From Eudorina sp. 2006-703-Eu-15 (lineage: Eukaryota; Chlorophyta; Chlorophyceae; Chlamydomonadales; Volvocaceae): a DNA stretch of 64,000 bases. The notes beneath the pieces were generated by a model. It had not been told where the DNA came from, did not search any database, and was given only the letters and a program-made list of their open reading frames with translations. The DNA is taken from NCBI GenBank assembly GCA_003117195.1, contig BDSI01000034.1, forward strand, positions 434,001 to 498,000, in the 5' to 3' direction. Each line of letters begins with the position of its first letter. Positions within the stretch are counted from its first letter, which is position 1. Shown here one piece after another: positions 35,604 to 47,590 of the stretch. The translations under genes were made by a program, and so were the position numbers.

Positions 35604-38600
35604 TCACACCAGATGCTTCCGCTTGCGACCCGTGTACTTGGTGTCCGGTGCGATGTCGTAGCCCTTCTTGCGCATCTGCTCCTTCTTCTTCAGCACCCAG
35701 TCGCGGCCCTTGGTGCCGGAGCCGTGGCCAGTCTTGCGCCGCTTGTTCCTCTCGCGGCCGGCGGTCTGCGCCGGTTTGGGGTGGGTCGGTGGGTGGATGA
35801 ATGGGGGGAAGGTGGAGCACCGCCGCACATCGTGTCCGTCACGCCCCATGCCTCCCTCTCTGTTCTCTGTTCTTACAGATGGTCGTCGACGAGACCCGGT
35901 CACGCCGGCCGTGCACCACCCGATTTCGACGCCCACTTCATCACTTCATTGACGCACTGCGACATCAGGTGCTCGCAATTGGGGCCGCAAGCGGGGCCTC
36001 CCTGCCGCAAGCGGGGCCTCCCTGCCTCCCTCCCGTCCCCCCGTGCCGGCTCCCGCACTGCCCGTCCTCTCACCTTGACCTGCGCCGCCTCCTCCTCGTC
36101 CTCCGGCTCGCTGCCGTCCAGTCCCTTGGCCTGCGGCACCGCGGCGCCGGTTCCCACCATCAGCACCAAAAAGTACTTCTTGGCGCGGGTCGAGTGGGGG
36201 TAATCCACCACAAGACCGCCGGAGAAGCCCACCTGCGGCGTGCAGTGCACAACACAACACCCTGTCAGCCAGCCAGCTCGGGAGGGCATAAAGGTCGGGT
36301 CCCCCGTCAGTAGGTAGGTCCCTCACAGCTCTCGATGCCCTGCACCCCGCACCCCAGCCCACTGGATCGATGCCACCCCTCCTACCTCCCACAATCCTCG
36401 GCGTTGGACCCGATGGCCACTCCCACCACCGCACGCTCCAGTCCATTTTGTTGTTAGAGATATACGGCCGTGACATCCCGAGCGCCCCGCAGCAGCCCTG
36501 CCCTGCACACCCGATCGCCTGTACTTGCCATCCTCCCTCCACTCCCCTAGTGGCCCCTGACTCCGTGCCGCCTCCCCTCCCCCTCTTTTCGCGGCGCACC
36601 TTCATGGCCGCCGTCACCAGCATTTCCGCCTGCTGCTGGTTCTCCGGGTAGATCTGGAGCACCGCCCGGGCGCCCCGCCGCAGCGACATGTACAGCGTCT
36701 CGAAGAACCGCTTCATGCGCTTACTGCGGTTGGCGGGCAGCGGTCCCCGGCGGACGAGGGAGGGCCGGGCCCCGGGGTGTGGGGCGGACGAGGGAGGGCC
36801 GGGCCCCGGGGTGTGGGGCGGACGGAGGTCCAGGGCGGGCAGGAGGGCGGGGGCGAGTCAGGACTCTTTGAAAACTCACTCACGCCGGGTAAACAAGTCC
36901 GGACTGGACAAATCAACTTCTGCTGTCCTCAACAAGAATGCCCGAGTGCAAAAACGCCAGCCACCCCGTCTTACAGAAGAGTTTGTCCGTCAGCTATTTG
37001 CACCACATGCCCAGTTCCCCATCACGGCTTCCTGCCCCAACGTCTGGTCACATTACCTCCCATCTCTATCTCCCGTTCTCCCCGCCGCACCCACCGGGGG
37101 TCGTGGCCGGTCCTGTCCGCGTTGCACAGCCACTGCACGGCGGAGATGCTGATGGCGCCGTCGAAGGCCCCGGGTCGCAGCGGCAGACCGTGACCCAGAT
37201 CGCCAAGCACCAGGTCGCCCTCCACCTGCGCCCGCGAACAAAACCCCCACCGCAGCCCTTTTGTCGAGCTGGCCGTAATGGCGCATGCGGTCTAACAGCA
37301 GTGGATGCGGTTGAGTAGAAGTGGCTCAGCCCCTGCCTCCGAGTCCAGGGTTGTTGTGGGCGTACACCCTCTCCCTAACCGCCTGTTTGCCCGGTTGTGG
37401 TTTCAGCGTCCCCGGTTGGACCAGGAGGAGGAGGAAACTGCCGGCGCCCCTAGTTCCGCAACGGCCGGACTGCAACAGCGGGACGTGACTCCCGCCCTGT
37501 CGGCCGTCTTGGCCTGCAACCGGCCACAAAGGTATCTTTTGTTTCCAGACAAGTTACCACAGGATGGCTGCGCTGCCGGTCGGTCCAGTACCCGGGCAGG
37601 GCGAATTGTTGGTTCCACCCACGCGCCAGCGCTGCGCGTCCCTCGGCAGCGCTGCCCGGCCACCCTCCACCTCTGGCGCGCGGCCGTGTTCACACGCACC
37701 TCCCTCTCCGCCGCCACCTCCAGCATGGCGCTGCTGATGTCCATCCCCACCCACATGTGGCCCGCCTCGGTGAGCGCCTCCCCAGACAGACCGCTGCCGC
37801 AGCCCAGGTCCAGGAGCAGGCGGGGCAGCCCGTCCTGGGGCAGAGCCAGCAGCTCCAGGGCGCGCTCCGTCAGGGCGGCTTGGATGGCGATCATGCGGCT
37901 AGAAGGGGAAGAAGCGATAACGCGCGGGGGGGGCGGGAGGGCTTGGATGGCGACCATGCGGCTAGGATGGAGAAGCGATAACGCGCGGGGAGGGCGGGAG
38001 GGCTTGGATGGCGACCATGCGGCTAGGATGGAGAAGCGATAACGCGCGGGGAGGGCGGGAGGGCTTGGATGGCGACCATGCGGCTAGGATGGAGAAGCGA
38101 TAACGCGCGGGAGGGCGGGAGGGCTTGGATGGCGACCATGCGGCTAGGATGGAGAAGCGATAACGCGCGGGGAGGGCGGGAGGGCTTGGATGGCGACCAT
38201 GCGGCTAGGATGGAGAAGCGATAACGCGCGGGGAGGGCGGGAGGGCTTGGATGGCGACCATGCGGCTAGGATGGAGAAGCGATAACGCGCGGGGAGGGCG
38301 GGAGGGCTTGGATGGCGACCATGCGGCTAGGATGGAGAAGCGATAACGCGCGGGGAGGGCGGGAGGGCTTGGATGGCGACCATGCGGCTAGGATGGAGAA
38401 GCGATAACGCGCGGGGCATTGATGAAGGGGAGGAAGGGAGGGAGGGAGGGATTGGTTGGCGGTGGGCGTCAGGTTGGCGCTGTACTGAGAATTAGGTTGC
38501 CGCCGGGGCGGGTTAGGGAGATGCGGGTGGGTGAGCGCCGTTGACACATGCTCCCCACGGAACGTGCAGGACCGGAGAAGGTGAGGGAAAAGGCGTCAGG

Positions 38601-38815
38601 TCGGACTCGTGCGCGCACAACCCCTAGCTAGGTGCCCAACCCGGCGTATCGCGTTGTGCAAGATATGCCGTAGGGACAAGCGTCAGCCCTTCGTGACGGA
38701 ATGATGCAGAAACCTCGCCATGTAATTACCTGTTCGTGGTGTACTTGCGCGCTTCGTCCTCGTTGTAGAAAATGTCAGGTGGAGCCATATGCTCCGGGCG
38801 CTCCCCCTTGCCCAT
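35604..38815 (-). CDS. BUD23: 18S rRNA (guanine-N7)-methyltransferase BUD23/WBSCR22
   Basis: Exons on the minus strand: 38815-38730, 37898-37700, 37225-37095, 36723-36600, 36232-36074, 35765-35604. Together they give 286 residues, close to human BUD23 (281). The start [20 protein letters not shown] matches the family N terminus, and the ATG has A at -3. The SAM-binding motif is [16 protein letters not shown], followed by [21 protein letters not shown] and the hallmark [17 protein letters not shown]. The last exon carries [14 protein letters not shown] and [11 protein letters not shown], the basic C-terminal signature. The family methylates G1575/G1639 of 18S rRNA with the partner TRM112 and supports 40S export from the nucleus. 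Intron 1 (37899-38729) holds an array that copies the exon 2 acceptor. The ATG lies 81 bp downstream of the BBIP1 stop on the same strand. Confidence 0.95.
37878..38417 (-). repeat. 61-bp tandem array duplicating the BUD23 exon 2 splice acceptor
   Basis: Nine units start at 37878, 37941, 38002, 38063, 38123, 38184, 38245, 38306 and 38367. The first unit is the true exon 2 boundary (acceptor TTCTAG at 37899-37904). The others carry a near copy on the minus strand: a pyrimidine tract, CCTAG, then the first ~22 bases of exon 2. Units are 60-61 bp, except the 63-bp step next to the real exon. Confidence 0.95.
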
Positions 38816-38896
38816 TGTTGAAAATCGTTGAGTAAAACGAGATAAATAGGGTGTGAACTAAGTAACTAAGCTAAGTGGCTAACGAGTGCGAGACCT

Positions 38897-39205
38897 CTAG
38901 AACGCCGAAAACCCAGAAGTCATGGGTCGCGCTGACCCGGGGCGCGGCTGGCCTCCCTGCTGCTTGGCTACTTCGGCAACTCTAGCCTGCAACGTTAACA
39001 ACAATGGGGGGTCAGACTTAAGCCACAGCACCCGATTGCGCCATAATGAACGTACTTCCATTTCCTCCAGCTTTTGCAGTGTGATAGACTTCAAAGGCAT
39101 AAGTTTGGGTTTGCACAAAATTTCCGTTAGGTTGCCTTTCTCGCTGACAACCAAGCCGGCCTTCGGGAGAACTTCTTTTAATGCCGGTTGTTTTGGTGAA
39201 TTCAT
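38897..39205 (-). CDS. BBIP1: BBSome-interacting protein 1 (BBIP10/BBS18)
   Basis: Intronless ORF of 102 residues. The core KEVLPKAG followed by [20 protein letters not shown] matches BBIP10, whose family core is REVLPKQG followed by [20 protein letters not shown]. Human BBIP1 is 92 residues, so the length fits. BBIP1 is a small helical subunit that helps assemble the BBSome, the IFT cargo adaptor that moves membrane proteins out of cilia. The ATG context is poor (C at -3). The stop is only 81 bp before the BUD23 ATG on the same strand, with no TGTAA signal between. The ORF diverges from the FKBP gene, with 375 bp between the two start codons. Confidence 0.9.
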   Translation of the reverse strand: MNSPKQPALKEVLPKAGLVVSEKGNLTEILCKPKLMPLKSITLQKLEEMEVRSLWRNRVLWLKSDPPLLLTLQARVAEVAKQQGGQPRPGSARPMTSGFSAF

Positions 39206-39580
39206 CGGACAAAATTAAAATTCCATAAGCGAGCCAAACTACTGAATGTATGGCGGCGCCGCCCGAAAAGTGTTAACAAAGTATCGTAAGGCGCGTGGAA
39301 GCCAATGATGATGCCCTTCTACCAGACCGGTACACGGAAACCAAAAATTTGCAGAAGATTCGCACTTTCGTTCGAAAATCACATCAGTCAGCCAACGGAA
39401 AAAGAACGCTCCGAAGCCCGTACAGTGAGTTACGAGAAACTTCCGTGTTTCGCGAAGGTCGAGATATATCCCGAAGTTTTGTGACAGTTTCAAGTGCACT
39501 CGCACATCAGGAATCTCCAAAGCCTCTGTTGTGTCTAACACGCAAGCACTTCCAACCACTTGCAACTCGGTGACGCGCCA
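39206..39580. promoter_or_regulatory. Divergent intergenic region between BBIP1 and FKBP62
   Basis: 375 bp separate two divergent start codons, so promoter elements for both genes should lie here or within the 5' exons. GC content is clearly lower than in neighbouring introns. I see no TATA box or X-box that I would defend. Open frames cross it on both strands, but no family was recognised in them. Confidence 0.5.
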
Positions 39581-42500
39581 ATGGCTCAGGACGAGGTCAT
39601 GGCTTCTGCTCCTGTCGGCGATATCATGGAGGATTCCAACGCTGATCTGGCCCCATTGCCAGATAACGAAGTCCTCGGTGCGTCCGCGCGCTTGGGCGTC
39701 GAAGCTTTGCCCATGTTTGCCGTGTATTGCCTGGCACACTTTGACAACGCGCTGGTCTACCCGTTCAGGCGAGTCTTTTACCAATCAGGACGTGGCGGAT
39801 GGCTTCGATTATGAGGACGAAGTCGGCAAGGAGGTTCCGCTCACGGTAAGCTTGCACGCAACAACCCGTCGCACCCTTCCACGCCTGCTCCGCTTCGATG
39901 CAACGTCGCGGGCACTACTTGCCCCGCAACGTTTGCGTAAACCCATCCACCCCCCAAGTGCGCTAGTGTGTGGCCGCGGGCCCAGGGTCACGTAACCTGA
40001 CCGGCACGACGCCCCTGCACCGGTCGGTCCCCTGACTTGCGGTCATCCGCTGCCCAATGCGTTTTGAAACCTTCGTCTGTGGTCCAGTCGTGTATCCGAT
40101 GACGGGCATTTGCACAGAGAACGAGTGGCGGGCAGTGCTCAGAGGACCAGTCAATAACTCCTGCGTTTTGATCCTTGATCCTTAGTCGACGTGATTCATA
40201 CATAGCTTGGCTCATATCGTCCTCACCACCGGGTGGCCGGGTTCACAGCACCTGCGCGGGTCGGGCCAGCCGCTGGAGGACCGCAAAAGAAGCAGTACGG
40301 CAGGAAGGAGTGAGTCGACGGCAGGTCTCACGCCAGGTTACCGTGCGGCAAGGGCGTCGTCCGGATGGCCGGGGTCGTTTCAAGGTTTTGAAAGAATTTC
40401 GTCGTTTCAAGTTTTGAAAGAATTTCGTCGTTTCAAGGTTTGAAAGAATTTCGTCGTTGTGCTGCAGTCCTGCAGATTGGCGCCCGCGGGTCTAAATGAA
40501 TTTTTATAGACCCGCGGACGCAGGAGTCTGCAGGAGTGCAGCACAACGACCCACACGCCGTCGCCTTCCCCTCCAGAAGGCGTCCCTACATCATTGACTG
40601 CAACACACGATTGCACAACCCACATACTTCATTCCCTCCTTCGCCCCTCACCGCGGGTCATGCACCGTCCCTGGCTCGCAGCCCTGGACATCCCGTTACA
40701 ACCCCGTTACGGTACCTCTGCCCTCTGTCCCCCGACCTTCGCCGACGCGGGCTTTGCCACTCCGCCGGCCTGCTTTCCCGCAGGACGATGGCGGCGTGAT
40801 CAAGAAGATCATCACCGCGGGCGAGGGCTGGGAGTCCCCCGAGAAGGGCGATGAGGTGACAGGTGAGTGGGACCGGACCGCCGCGGCGCCCTCCCGCAGT
40901 GCGCCATCGAGCGCCATCCGGCCCCTGCGGTGTGTAGGAATCGTAGTACACGTATCCAGTGGTTGGATTGTGGATCTTGATTCATGTCTCCCGCATGCCC
41001 AGTGACCGGACCTTGATCATCATCCGTTGCGTTGCCTGCTACACAGACCAGGCGGGGCTTGCAAGGCTGACGTCCAACGTCCCGTGTCTCAAAAATGTTT
41101 CCGTTTCCGTCCTGGACGGCGGAACTCGGGGCTGGTGCGGCCGCAGCCATAGGCCGGCTTGTGCGAACAACTGAACTGCCGCTCGATGGCCGGAGGTCAT
41201 CCTAGCGGTCCACCCGCATCCGCTGATGATCCCTAGCCCCCCCCCTCGGGTCGCGTATTGACTCCTGTGCCACGCATCGGTTCCCCAATCCTTAACCCCG
41301 TGCACACCCTGGCACCTAGGCTCCCTGACCGGCTGCACACACAAACAAACACACAAAAACCCAAACCCACCTCCGCCCGCCCGCAGTGCACTACGTGGGC
41401 ACCCTGGAGGACGGCTCCAAGTTCGACAGCAGCCGCGACCGGGACGACCCCTTCGTGTTCACGCTGGGCCAGGGTGAGTGCGGAGCCGAGGGGTGGCATG
41501 GGCACCGCAAGGGGGGGGGGACCTACACGCAGGCATGCGGGACGAGGGGGCATTCCCAGCCACGAACACACACACGGCGGTTGTGTCTGCAGGCCCGCAT
41601 GACCCATGGGCGACGCAACTTGCCTGATCCACCTGGCGGCGCCCCTCATCCGCCCGCCATCTTTACCCCGGCCGCGAACCCTACACCAGGGGGTTAAATT
41701 AAAAATAGAAGCCTGGGGGTATGGTCGGATGGGGTGGGGCTGGGCTGGGTTGGGCTGGGTCGGGCTGGGTTGGGCTGGGCTGGGTTGGGCTGGGTTGGGC
41801 TGGGTCATCTTCCGTAGACCAGCCCTGTCGGCCCGTCCGGGAACCCGTCCTGGAACGGTCCGTGGCTTCTTCTTTTTCACCACTGTTGGCCGCCGCGCGT
41901 TCCGTCGCTGCGGTGCAGGCCAAGTGATCAAGGGCTGGGACGTGGGTGTGGCCAAGATGAAGAAGGGCGAGAAGGCGCTGCTCATCTGCAAGCCTGAGTA
42001 CGCGTACGGGCCGCAGGGCAGCCCGCCCAAGATCCCGGCCAACGCCACCCTGCACTTTGAGGTGGGCGGCTGCGGGCGGGCTGGATGGGTACCCATGTGG
42101 GGCCGCACCCGGAACGCAGCATACGCAGCGCCACCCAGTGGGGCGCAGCCGCCGGCACCTCCCCATAAATGTTGGTGCTACACACGCTGCCCTGCCTAAC
42201 GACCCACATGCGCATGCAGGGCCGCAGACCCGCCCGCCGTTGCTTTTCTTTGGCTGCAGTGCGGTCATGGTAAAGCCCATCCGCCCGTTTGCTGTTTTAC
42301 CCTTGCGGGGTGGGTGTTGCTCGCACCGCGCTCACCTGTTCATCCTTTGATCGCCTCGTCCCGACCCTCGGACTCCTGCCCGACCCTCGGCGGCGGGTGA
42401 CAACAGGTCGAGCTGCTGAGCTGGCGCAGTGTGAAGGACATTGTCGGCGACGGCGGCATCATCAAGACCATTGTGCAGGAGGGCTCCGGATGGGAGCAGT

Positions 42501-45500
42501 GCCACGAGCTGTACGAGGCCAAGGGTGAGCCCGCCCGCCGGGGCCCCGACGCCTGCTCGCACGCCTGCCTGGCGCCTGCCCGTCAACACACCCCAGAAAC
42601 TCAACTCACTGCTGGGAATTGCGCGCTCTTTATGCGCGCGTTACAGACCGCACTCCCGTACCCTAACCATTCCAAGACTGCGTCCGTGCGCGGGTGCCTT
42701 GTCCGGTTGCTCGGGCGAGTTGCCGTGTCCCGTCCGCAGCGCTCTGCGACCTGCGATCTGCGATCTGCCGCTGCGGTGGCCAATGACACCTTGGCCCTCC
42801 CTCGCCCGTCCGCCGCAGTGGCCTACACGGCCCGGGTGTCCGGCGCCGAGACGCCGTTCGCCGCCAGCGAGGGCACCCTGTTCCCCGTGTCGGAGGGTCT
42901 CCTGGTGCCGGCCGTCAAGGTGGCCCTCAAGACCATGAAGAAGGGCGAACAGGTCAAGCTCAAGGTCAAGCCGGCATGTGAGTGGCGGGAAGGGAGGGGA
43001 AAGGACGGGCGGGCGGGCGGTTTGGGGCCCCTGGCAGCGGCGCGGCGGGTCGGCCGCGGCATGGAATGAGGGAGAGGCTTTGGGGTGTCGTCGGCGTACG
43101 AAGGGCGCGGTCGGTACACGGGCGGTACACGGGCGGTACACGGGCGGTACACGGGCGGTGCACGGGCGGTACACGGGCGGTACACGGGCGGTACACGGGC
43201 GGTACACGGGCGCGAATGCGGATGGACTGGGACGACCTCTGCGGCTCCTCGGAAGATATGTAGTCGGTCCTGGCACGGGCCCTGGCACGGGTCATGGCAC
43301 GGGCCCTTTCACATGAGCTGCGACGTCCACCCCTCGGCGGGTCGGGGCACCCGGACCTCGCAACGTCGGGAAACGGCGGGAGAGGCGCGGCCAGCCGTGC
43401 TGAGCCCCGCCGCCACTGCCCTCCCGAGTTCAGTTTTTGCTGGGGGGGGGGTAGACTGGTCCGCGCTGCTGTGTTGTCACGATCCGCGGGACGCTTTGCG
43501 CGATGCCGTGTTGCTGCTGCCATCCCCTCCGATCGGTCTCGTGCAGATGGTTTCGGAGAGGCGGGCAGCGAGCAGTACGGCGTGCCCCCCAACGCGGATC
43601 TTGAGATCGACCTGTCCCTCCTGGACTGGCACAAGGTGAGGGCGCTGTCCGGGTTGCTGGTGTGCGCGCGCGAGGGCATGTTCCACACATATGGCCGGGC
43701 CGGGTTCTGGCCCAGGGCCGCCAACATCTTGGCATGCCGTCGGCTAAGAGGTCTGACCCATGGGGCTGCTTGCCCGATGCGGTGGCGTCACGAGGGGCCG
43801 GGTTCAAACCGCGGTGGCACCCAAGAGCGCCCTCCACCGCGTCACCGCGAACACCGTCTCGCCCACAACGCCGACCAACACCAACACCCGCGCCCGGACC
43901 CCGCACGCCGGGTTCGTTCTTTGGGTTTATTTCTTTTTTCAATTTAACCCCGCACGCAGCCACCTTGCGGGCGCCTCCCCTGCCGGTGACCCCCACCTCG
44001 CCACCTACCTACCTGCCTGCTCCCCTCCCCTCACCGCTCCCTCCGTCCGTCCCGCCCTCCCGCCCTCGGGCCTGACAGGTCGAGAACGTGACCAACGACG
44101 GCAGCGTGGTCAAGAAGACGCTGGTGTCGAACGACGACGAGTACCGGCAGCCCAACGACGGCGCCAAGGTCACCGTGAGGCTCACCGGTGCGTGACGGGC
44201 GGGAGGCGCGGCGGGGTGGATTGTGGATGGGGCATGGGGGCAGCGTGTGGGAACAGGGCGCGGCGTCAGGCCGGGGGCCTCCACACACACACCCAAACGC
44301 CATCCATCGGAGCGGCAGGGCCAGATGCCGAATTAATACGATTCCACGAAGCTGGTGCACGTGTCGACTTGTGGGGTAACCGGGCGCACGGCCAATGTCC
44401 TGTCCTGCCGCGCGAACTGTCCCGCTCCGCACGTCCGCAGGCAAGGTGCTGCCGGACGGCCCGGTCTTCATGCAGTACGGCGAGGGCAACGAGCTGGTCT
44501 TCACAACCGGCGAGGAGCAGGTGCGGGCACGGGCGGGCGGCGGGCAGGAGGGGGGGAACGGGGGCGAGAGGGTTGGGGGGCTATCAGGCGGTGCTGCGTC
44601 GTCTCCGCACCCTGCTCCCACGGTAATCTGGGCCACGTGCTGACCTCGGTGTGATAATCATCGGTGGCCAGGACAGGAGTGCGTGCTGCGTGCTGCGTGC
44701 GTGTAAAAGGAAACTGAGCCGCGAGAAGCGTGTGTTTATAACAGAAACCCACCCGAGACCCGACCGAACCCAGGTGCAGATATACTCACCATACAAGCGA
44801 ATGTGTGTGTATCCCCTCCCTCGGCGTTGCCTTGCCCCGTCCGTTCCTTGACGCGCCCCGCCCCGCCCCGTCGCCCAGGTGTGCGAGGGCCTGGACGCCG
44901 CCGTCACCAAGATGAAGGCGGGCGAGAAGGCCGTGGTCACCATCACGGACCCGGAGCAGGGCTACGGCAGCGAGCCCTTCCAGGGGCCGGAGGCAGTGGT
45001 GCCGCCGGGCAGCCACCTCCAGTTCGATGTGGAGCTCGTGTCCTTCCAGAACGTGAGTCCGGCGGCCCGGGGCCCACCCGGTCCACCTGCGTGTGGGGTA
45101 GCAGGGGCAGCCCACCCGGTCCACCTGCGTATGGGGTAGCAGGGGCGGCCCATCATCGGCGAGTGCGGCTCGTCGCCGTGTGCCAGCAAGGTGTCTCGTC
45201 AGGCAGAACTACAATACATTGCGTGGGTTTGCGGTCTCGCTGCATTTGGGTCGGGCAGCCAGCCAGCCAGCCTACCTTCCGCCGAGGCCTTCCGCCGTCG
45301 CGTGTGCCGCGGGGCGACCGACGCATGTGTGGTCGGATCCGTCCGTCCATGCCGAGGTCCTTGCGCTGCTAGCTTGCGTGCGCCGGGATGAGTGCACCGC
45401 TCCCGTCCTGCGTTCCTCCCTCCCGCCCTCTGGAGTCCCGTTCCGATTGGAGTCTAAGTATGTCTTGTATGTCTTGTATCCCCTGTATGTGTTGTATCCT

Positions 45501-47590
45501 GTATGTCCTGTACCAATGTCCTGTATCCCTCCCTCCCACCCTCCCTCCCGCTCCTCCCTTCCCCTCCCCGCCCCGCCCGGGCAGTCCAAGGAGTCCTGGG
45601 AGATGAACGACACGGAAAAGGTGGAGGCGGCCCGGCAGCGCAAGGACAAGGGCAACGCGTAAGTGGAGCGTGGCACGTGACAGCAGTTGTCGGTCGGGGC
45701 GTGAAACTGAAGGGAGTCCTGTTCTCCCTCCCCAGTTGGGGAGGGGAAGGTTTGGGCCCGGGGTTTTATGTGAGAGGGCGGAGGCAGGGACAGTGACCCG
45801 GTCAATGACAGCCGGGCGACCGTGTTGTTGTGAGCGGTCTCACCCATTCCAGCGATAATGCCAAGTCACCAATATGCCATTCAGGATGACACGCGGAGCT
45901 GCCCTCTGCGCTGTCCTCCTTCTAGGTCGTCTGGGTCGGCACCCAACCCAACGGGTTTTCCGTGTCCCTCGAGCCCCCACCTCCTCCTCCTTCTTCTGCC
46001 CCTCTCCCCTCTCCCCCGTGCTGTGCCGTGCTGTGCTGTGCCGTGCTGTGCCGTGCAGCTACTACAAGGCCGGAAAGCTCCTGAAGGCGCAGTCGCTGTG
46101 GGACCGCGCCGTGAGTCTCGTACAGTACGACAAGTCTTTCCCCGACGCGGCCAAGGCCGCCTCCCGCGAGATCAAGCGCAGCTGCTGGCTCAACCTGGCG
46201 GCCATGGACATCAAGCAGGCGCACTGGAAGGACGCCGTTCGGCACTGCAACAATGTGGGTCCGCCGAGGGGATGCGGCCAGCAGGCCGGGCGGCCGTGCG
46301 GGCGGGCGGGCAGGGACAGTCGAGCAGGCCAACGGGAGGGGGCGCGCGGGGCGGGGGCGGGGGCGGGGCGGCCGCGCGAGTGGGACTGGGCGGGTGGGCG
46401 GCATGGGGCGGGTGCGGATGTGAACCCCGTGGGGCTGCGCGGGAACGGGTTGCGGGTGATGAGCGGGTTTGGAGGGGTGCACCACCCGGCCAGCCATCGT
46501 GATGACCGGTTTCAATGCATCGGGGTGTACGGCAGGGGCGGGTGACGGCTGCTCGTCGAATCTCCCTCGCTGTCAACTTTTCCTTGTCACTACACGGCCC
46601 CGCCCTCGCCCCTGCCCCCCTCTTGCCCAACGCCCGCCCCTCCTGCCCCTCTCCTCCTCCGCCCTCCTCCCCGCTTCTGCCAGGTGTTGGAGATCGACAG
46701 CCAGAACGTCAAGGCGCTGTACCGGCGGGCCCAGGCGCAGATGGGCCTTCAGGAGTACTTCGAGGCGGAGCAGGACCTCAAGAAGGCGCTGTACGCGGAG
46801 CCCAACAACGCGGACGTGGCGGCGCTGATGCGCAAGCTCAAGGTGAGTTGGTCGCGGTTCGGTGATGGGTCGGTGATAGGTCGGTCGCGGGTGTCGGGCT
46901 GGCGGCCAGCGGAGGGGAGCAGCCGTCCATCCATCCAGGGGAGCAGCAGCTGTCCACGAGGGCGTAGCAAACGGCCTCCAACACGATCCTGAGGAGGCCC
47001 GGGAGCGCTGGTATCGATTTACGCAGTCCGCCGCCGCGGCAGACGCAGCGCCGCGGGGCGTGTGGGATCCAGCTTGCGGCGCCGCGACACCAACGAGCCC
47101 GCACCCCGTTGGTTGCCGTGCATACGGCAATATCCTGTTTCCTGCAACTCCCCCTTTGCAGCGCGCCGCGGGTGGGCGCCCCAAACGATCTCGCCCCAAA
47201 GCGACCCCGCTGCGCGCGGCCCGAGGCCCAAGTAGCGCCCCCTACCGCCCTTGTAGGCCACCGCCCAGGCAGGCCAACGTGCCCGTCTCTGTCCGCGCCG
47301 CCCTGTCCGCCCCCCCCCTCGGCGCCCGGTGGCCGCAGGTGGCTGTTCGCGAGCAGAACAAGAAGGAGGCCTCACTGTACTCCAAGATGTTCAAGTTCCC
47401 CTCGGCGGCCAAGGCCGTCGCGCCCGCCGCGGAGGGCGGCGACTCGACGGCTGCACCGCAGGTGGTGGCGGACGGGTCGGCGGCGGCGGAGGCGGAGGCG
47501 GAGGCGCCGTCAGCGCCCGCTGCCGCCGAGGGCGTCACGGTGGTGCCCGCGGAAACGGAAGCCCCGGCCGTGGAGGCCGCAGCTGTTTGA
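39581..47590 (+). CDS. FKB62: FKBP-type peptidyl-prolyl isomerase with three FKBP domains and TPRs (FKBP62/ROF1 type)
   Basis: Fifteen exons keep phase: 39581-39677, 39769-39845, 40784-40862, 41387-41473, 41919-42061, 42407-42524, 42819-42977, 43547-43635, 44079-44187, 44441-44520, 44879-45052, 45585-45658, 46059-46254, 46684-46842, 47339-47590 (TGA). This gives 630 residues. An acidic N terminus leads into FKBP domain 1 (about 60-170), with the ligand-pocket residues in [24 protein letters not shown] and HFEVEL, so it is probably active. Domains 2 (175-290) and 3 (295-405) lack the pocket Trp and look non-catalytic. A linker with [15 protein letters not shown] precedes TPRs (about 410-555, with [20 protein letters not shown]). 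The Ala/Glu-rich tail contains LYSKMFKF. The plant family binds HSP90 through the TPRs and acts in heat responses. A TGTAA lies 52 bp after the stop. Confidence 0.95.
40381..40458 (+). repeat. Short tandem repeat, about 27 bp, three copies
   Basis: Three copies share TTGAAAGAATTTCGTCGTT. They lie in FKBP intron 2 and abut the inverted repeat at 40453-40550. Confidence 0.85.
40453..40550. mobile_element. MITE-like fold-back element in FKBP intron 2
   Basis: The 98-bp segment has long imperfect terminal inverted repeats. The left end GTCGTTGTGCTGCA pairs with the right end TGCAGCACAACGAC, and the inner arm GCGGGTCTA pairs with TAGACCCGC around an A/T loop. There is no coding capacity. Target-site duplication is unclear because the left flank is a tandem repeat. 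It could also be a hairpin with an RNA-level role. Confidence 0.55.
41248..41300 (-). repeat. 53-bp dispersed repeat, copy 1
   Basis: The reverse complement of this stretch matches 59442-59494 with one difference that I can see. The core is CCGATGCGTGGCACAGGAG. It lies in FKBP intron 3. Confidence 0.9.
41730..41807 (+). repeat. GGGCTGGGTT-type repeat, intronic
   Basis: Imperfect units of GGGCTGGGTT and GGGCTGGGTC lie in FKBP intron 4. They are G-rich on the sense strand. Confidence 0.8.
43113..43211 (+). repeat. 11-bp tandem repeat, nine copies, intronic
   Basis: Nine near-perfect copies of GGTACACGGGC (one with GTG) lie in FKBP intron 7 (42978-43546). Confidence 0.9.
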
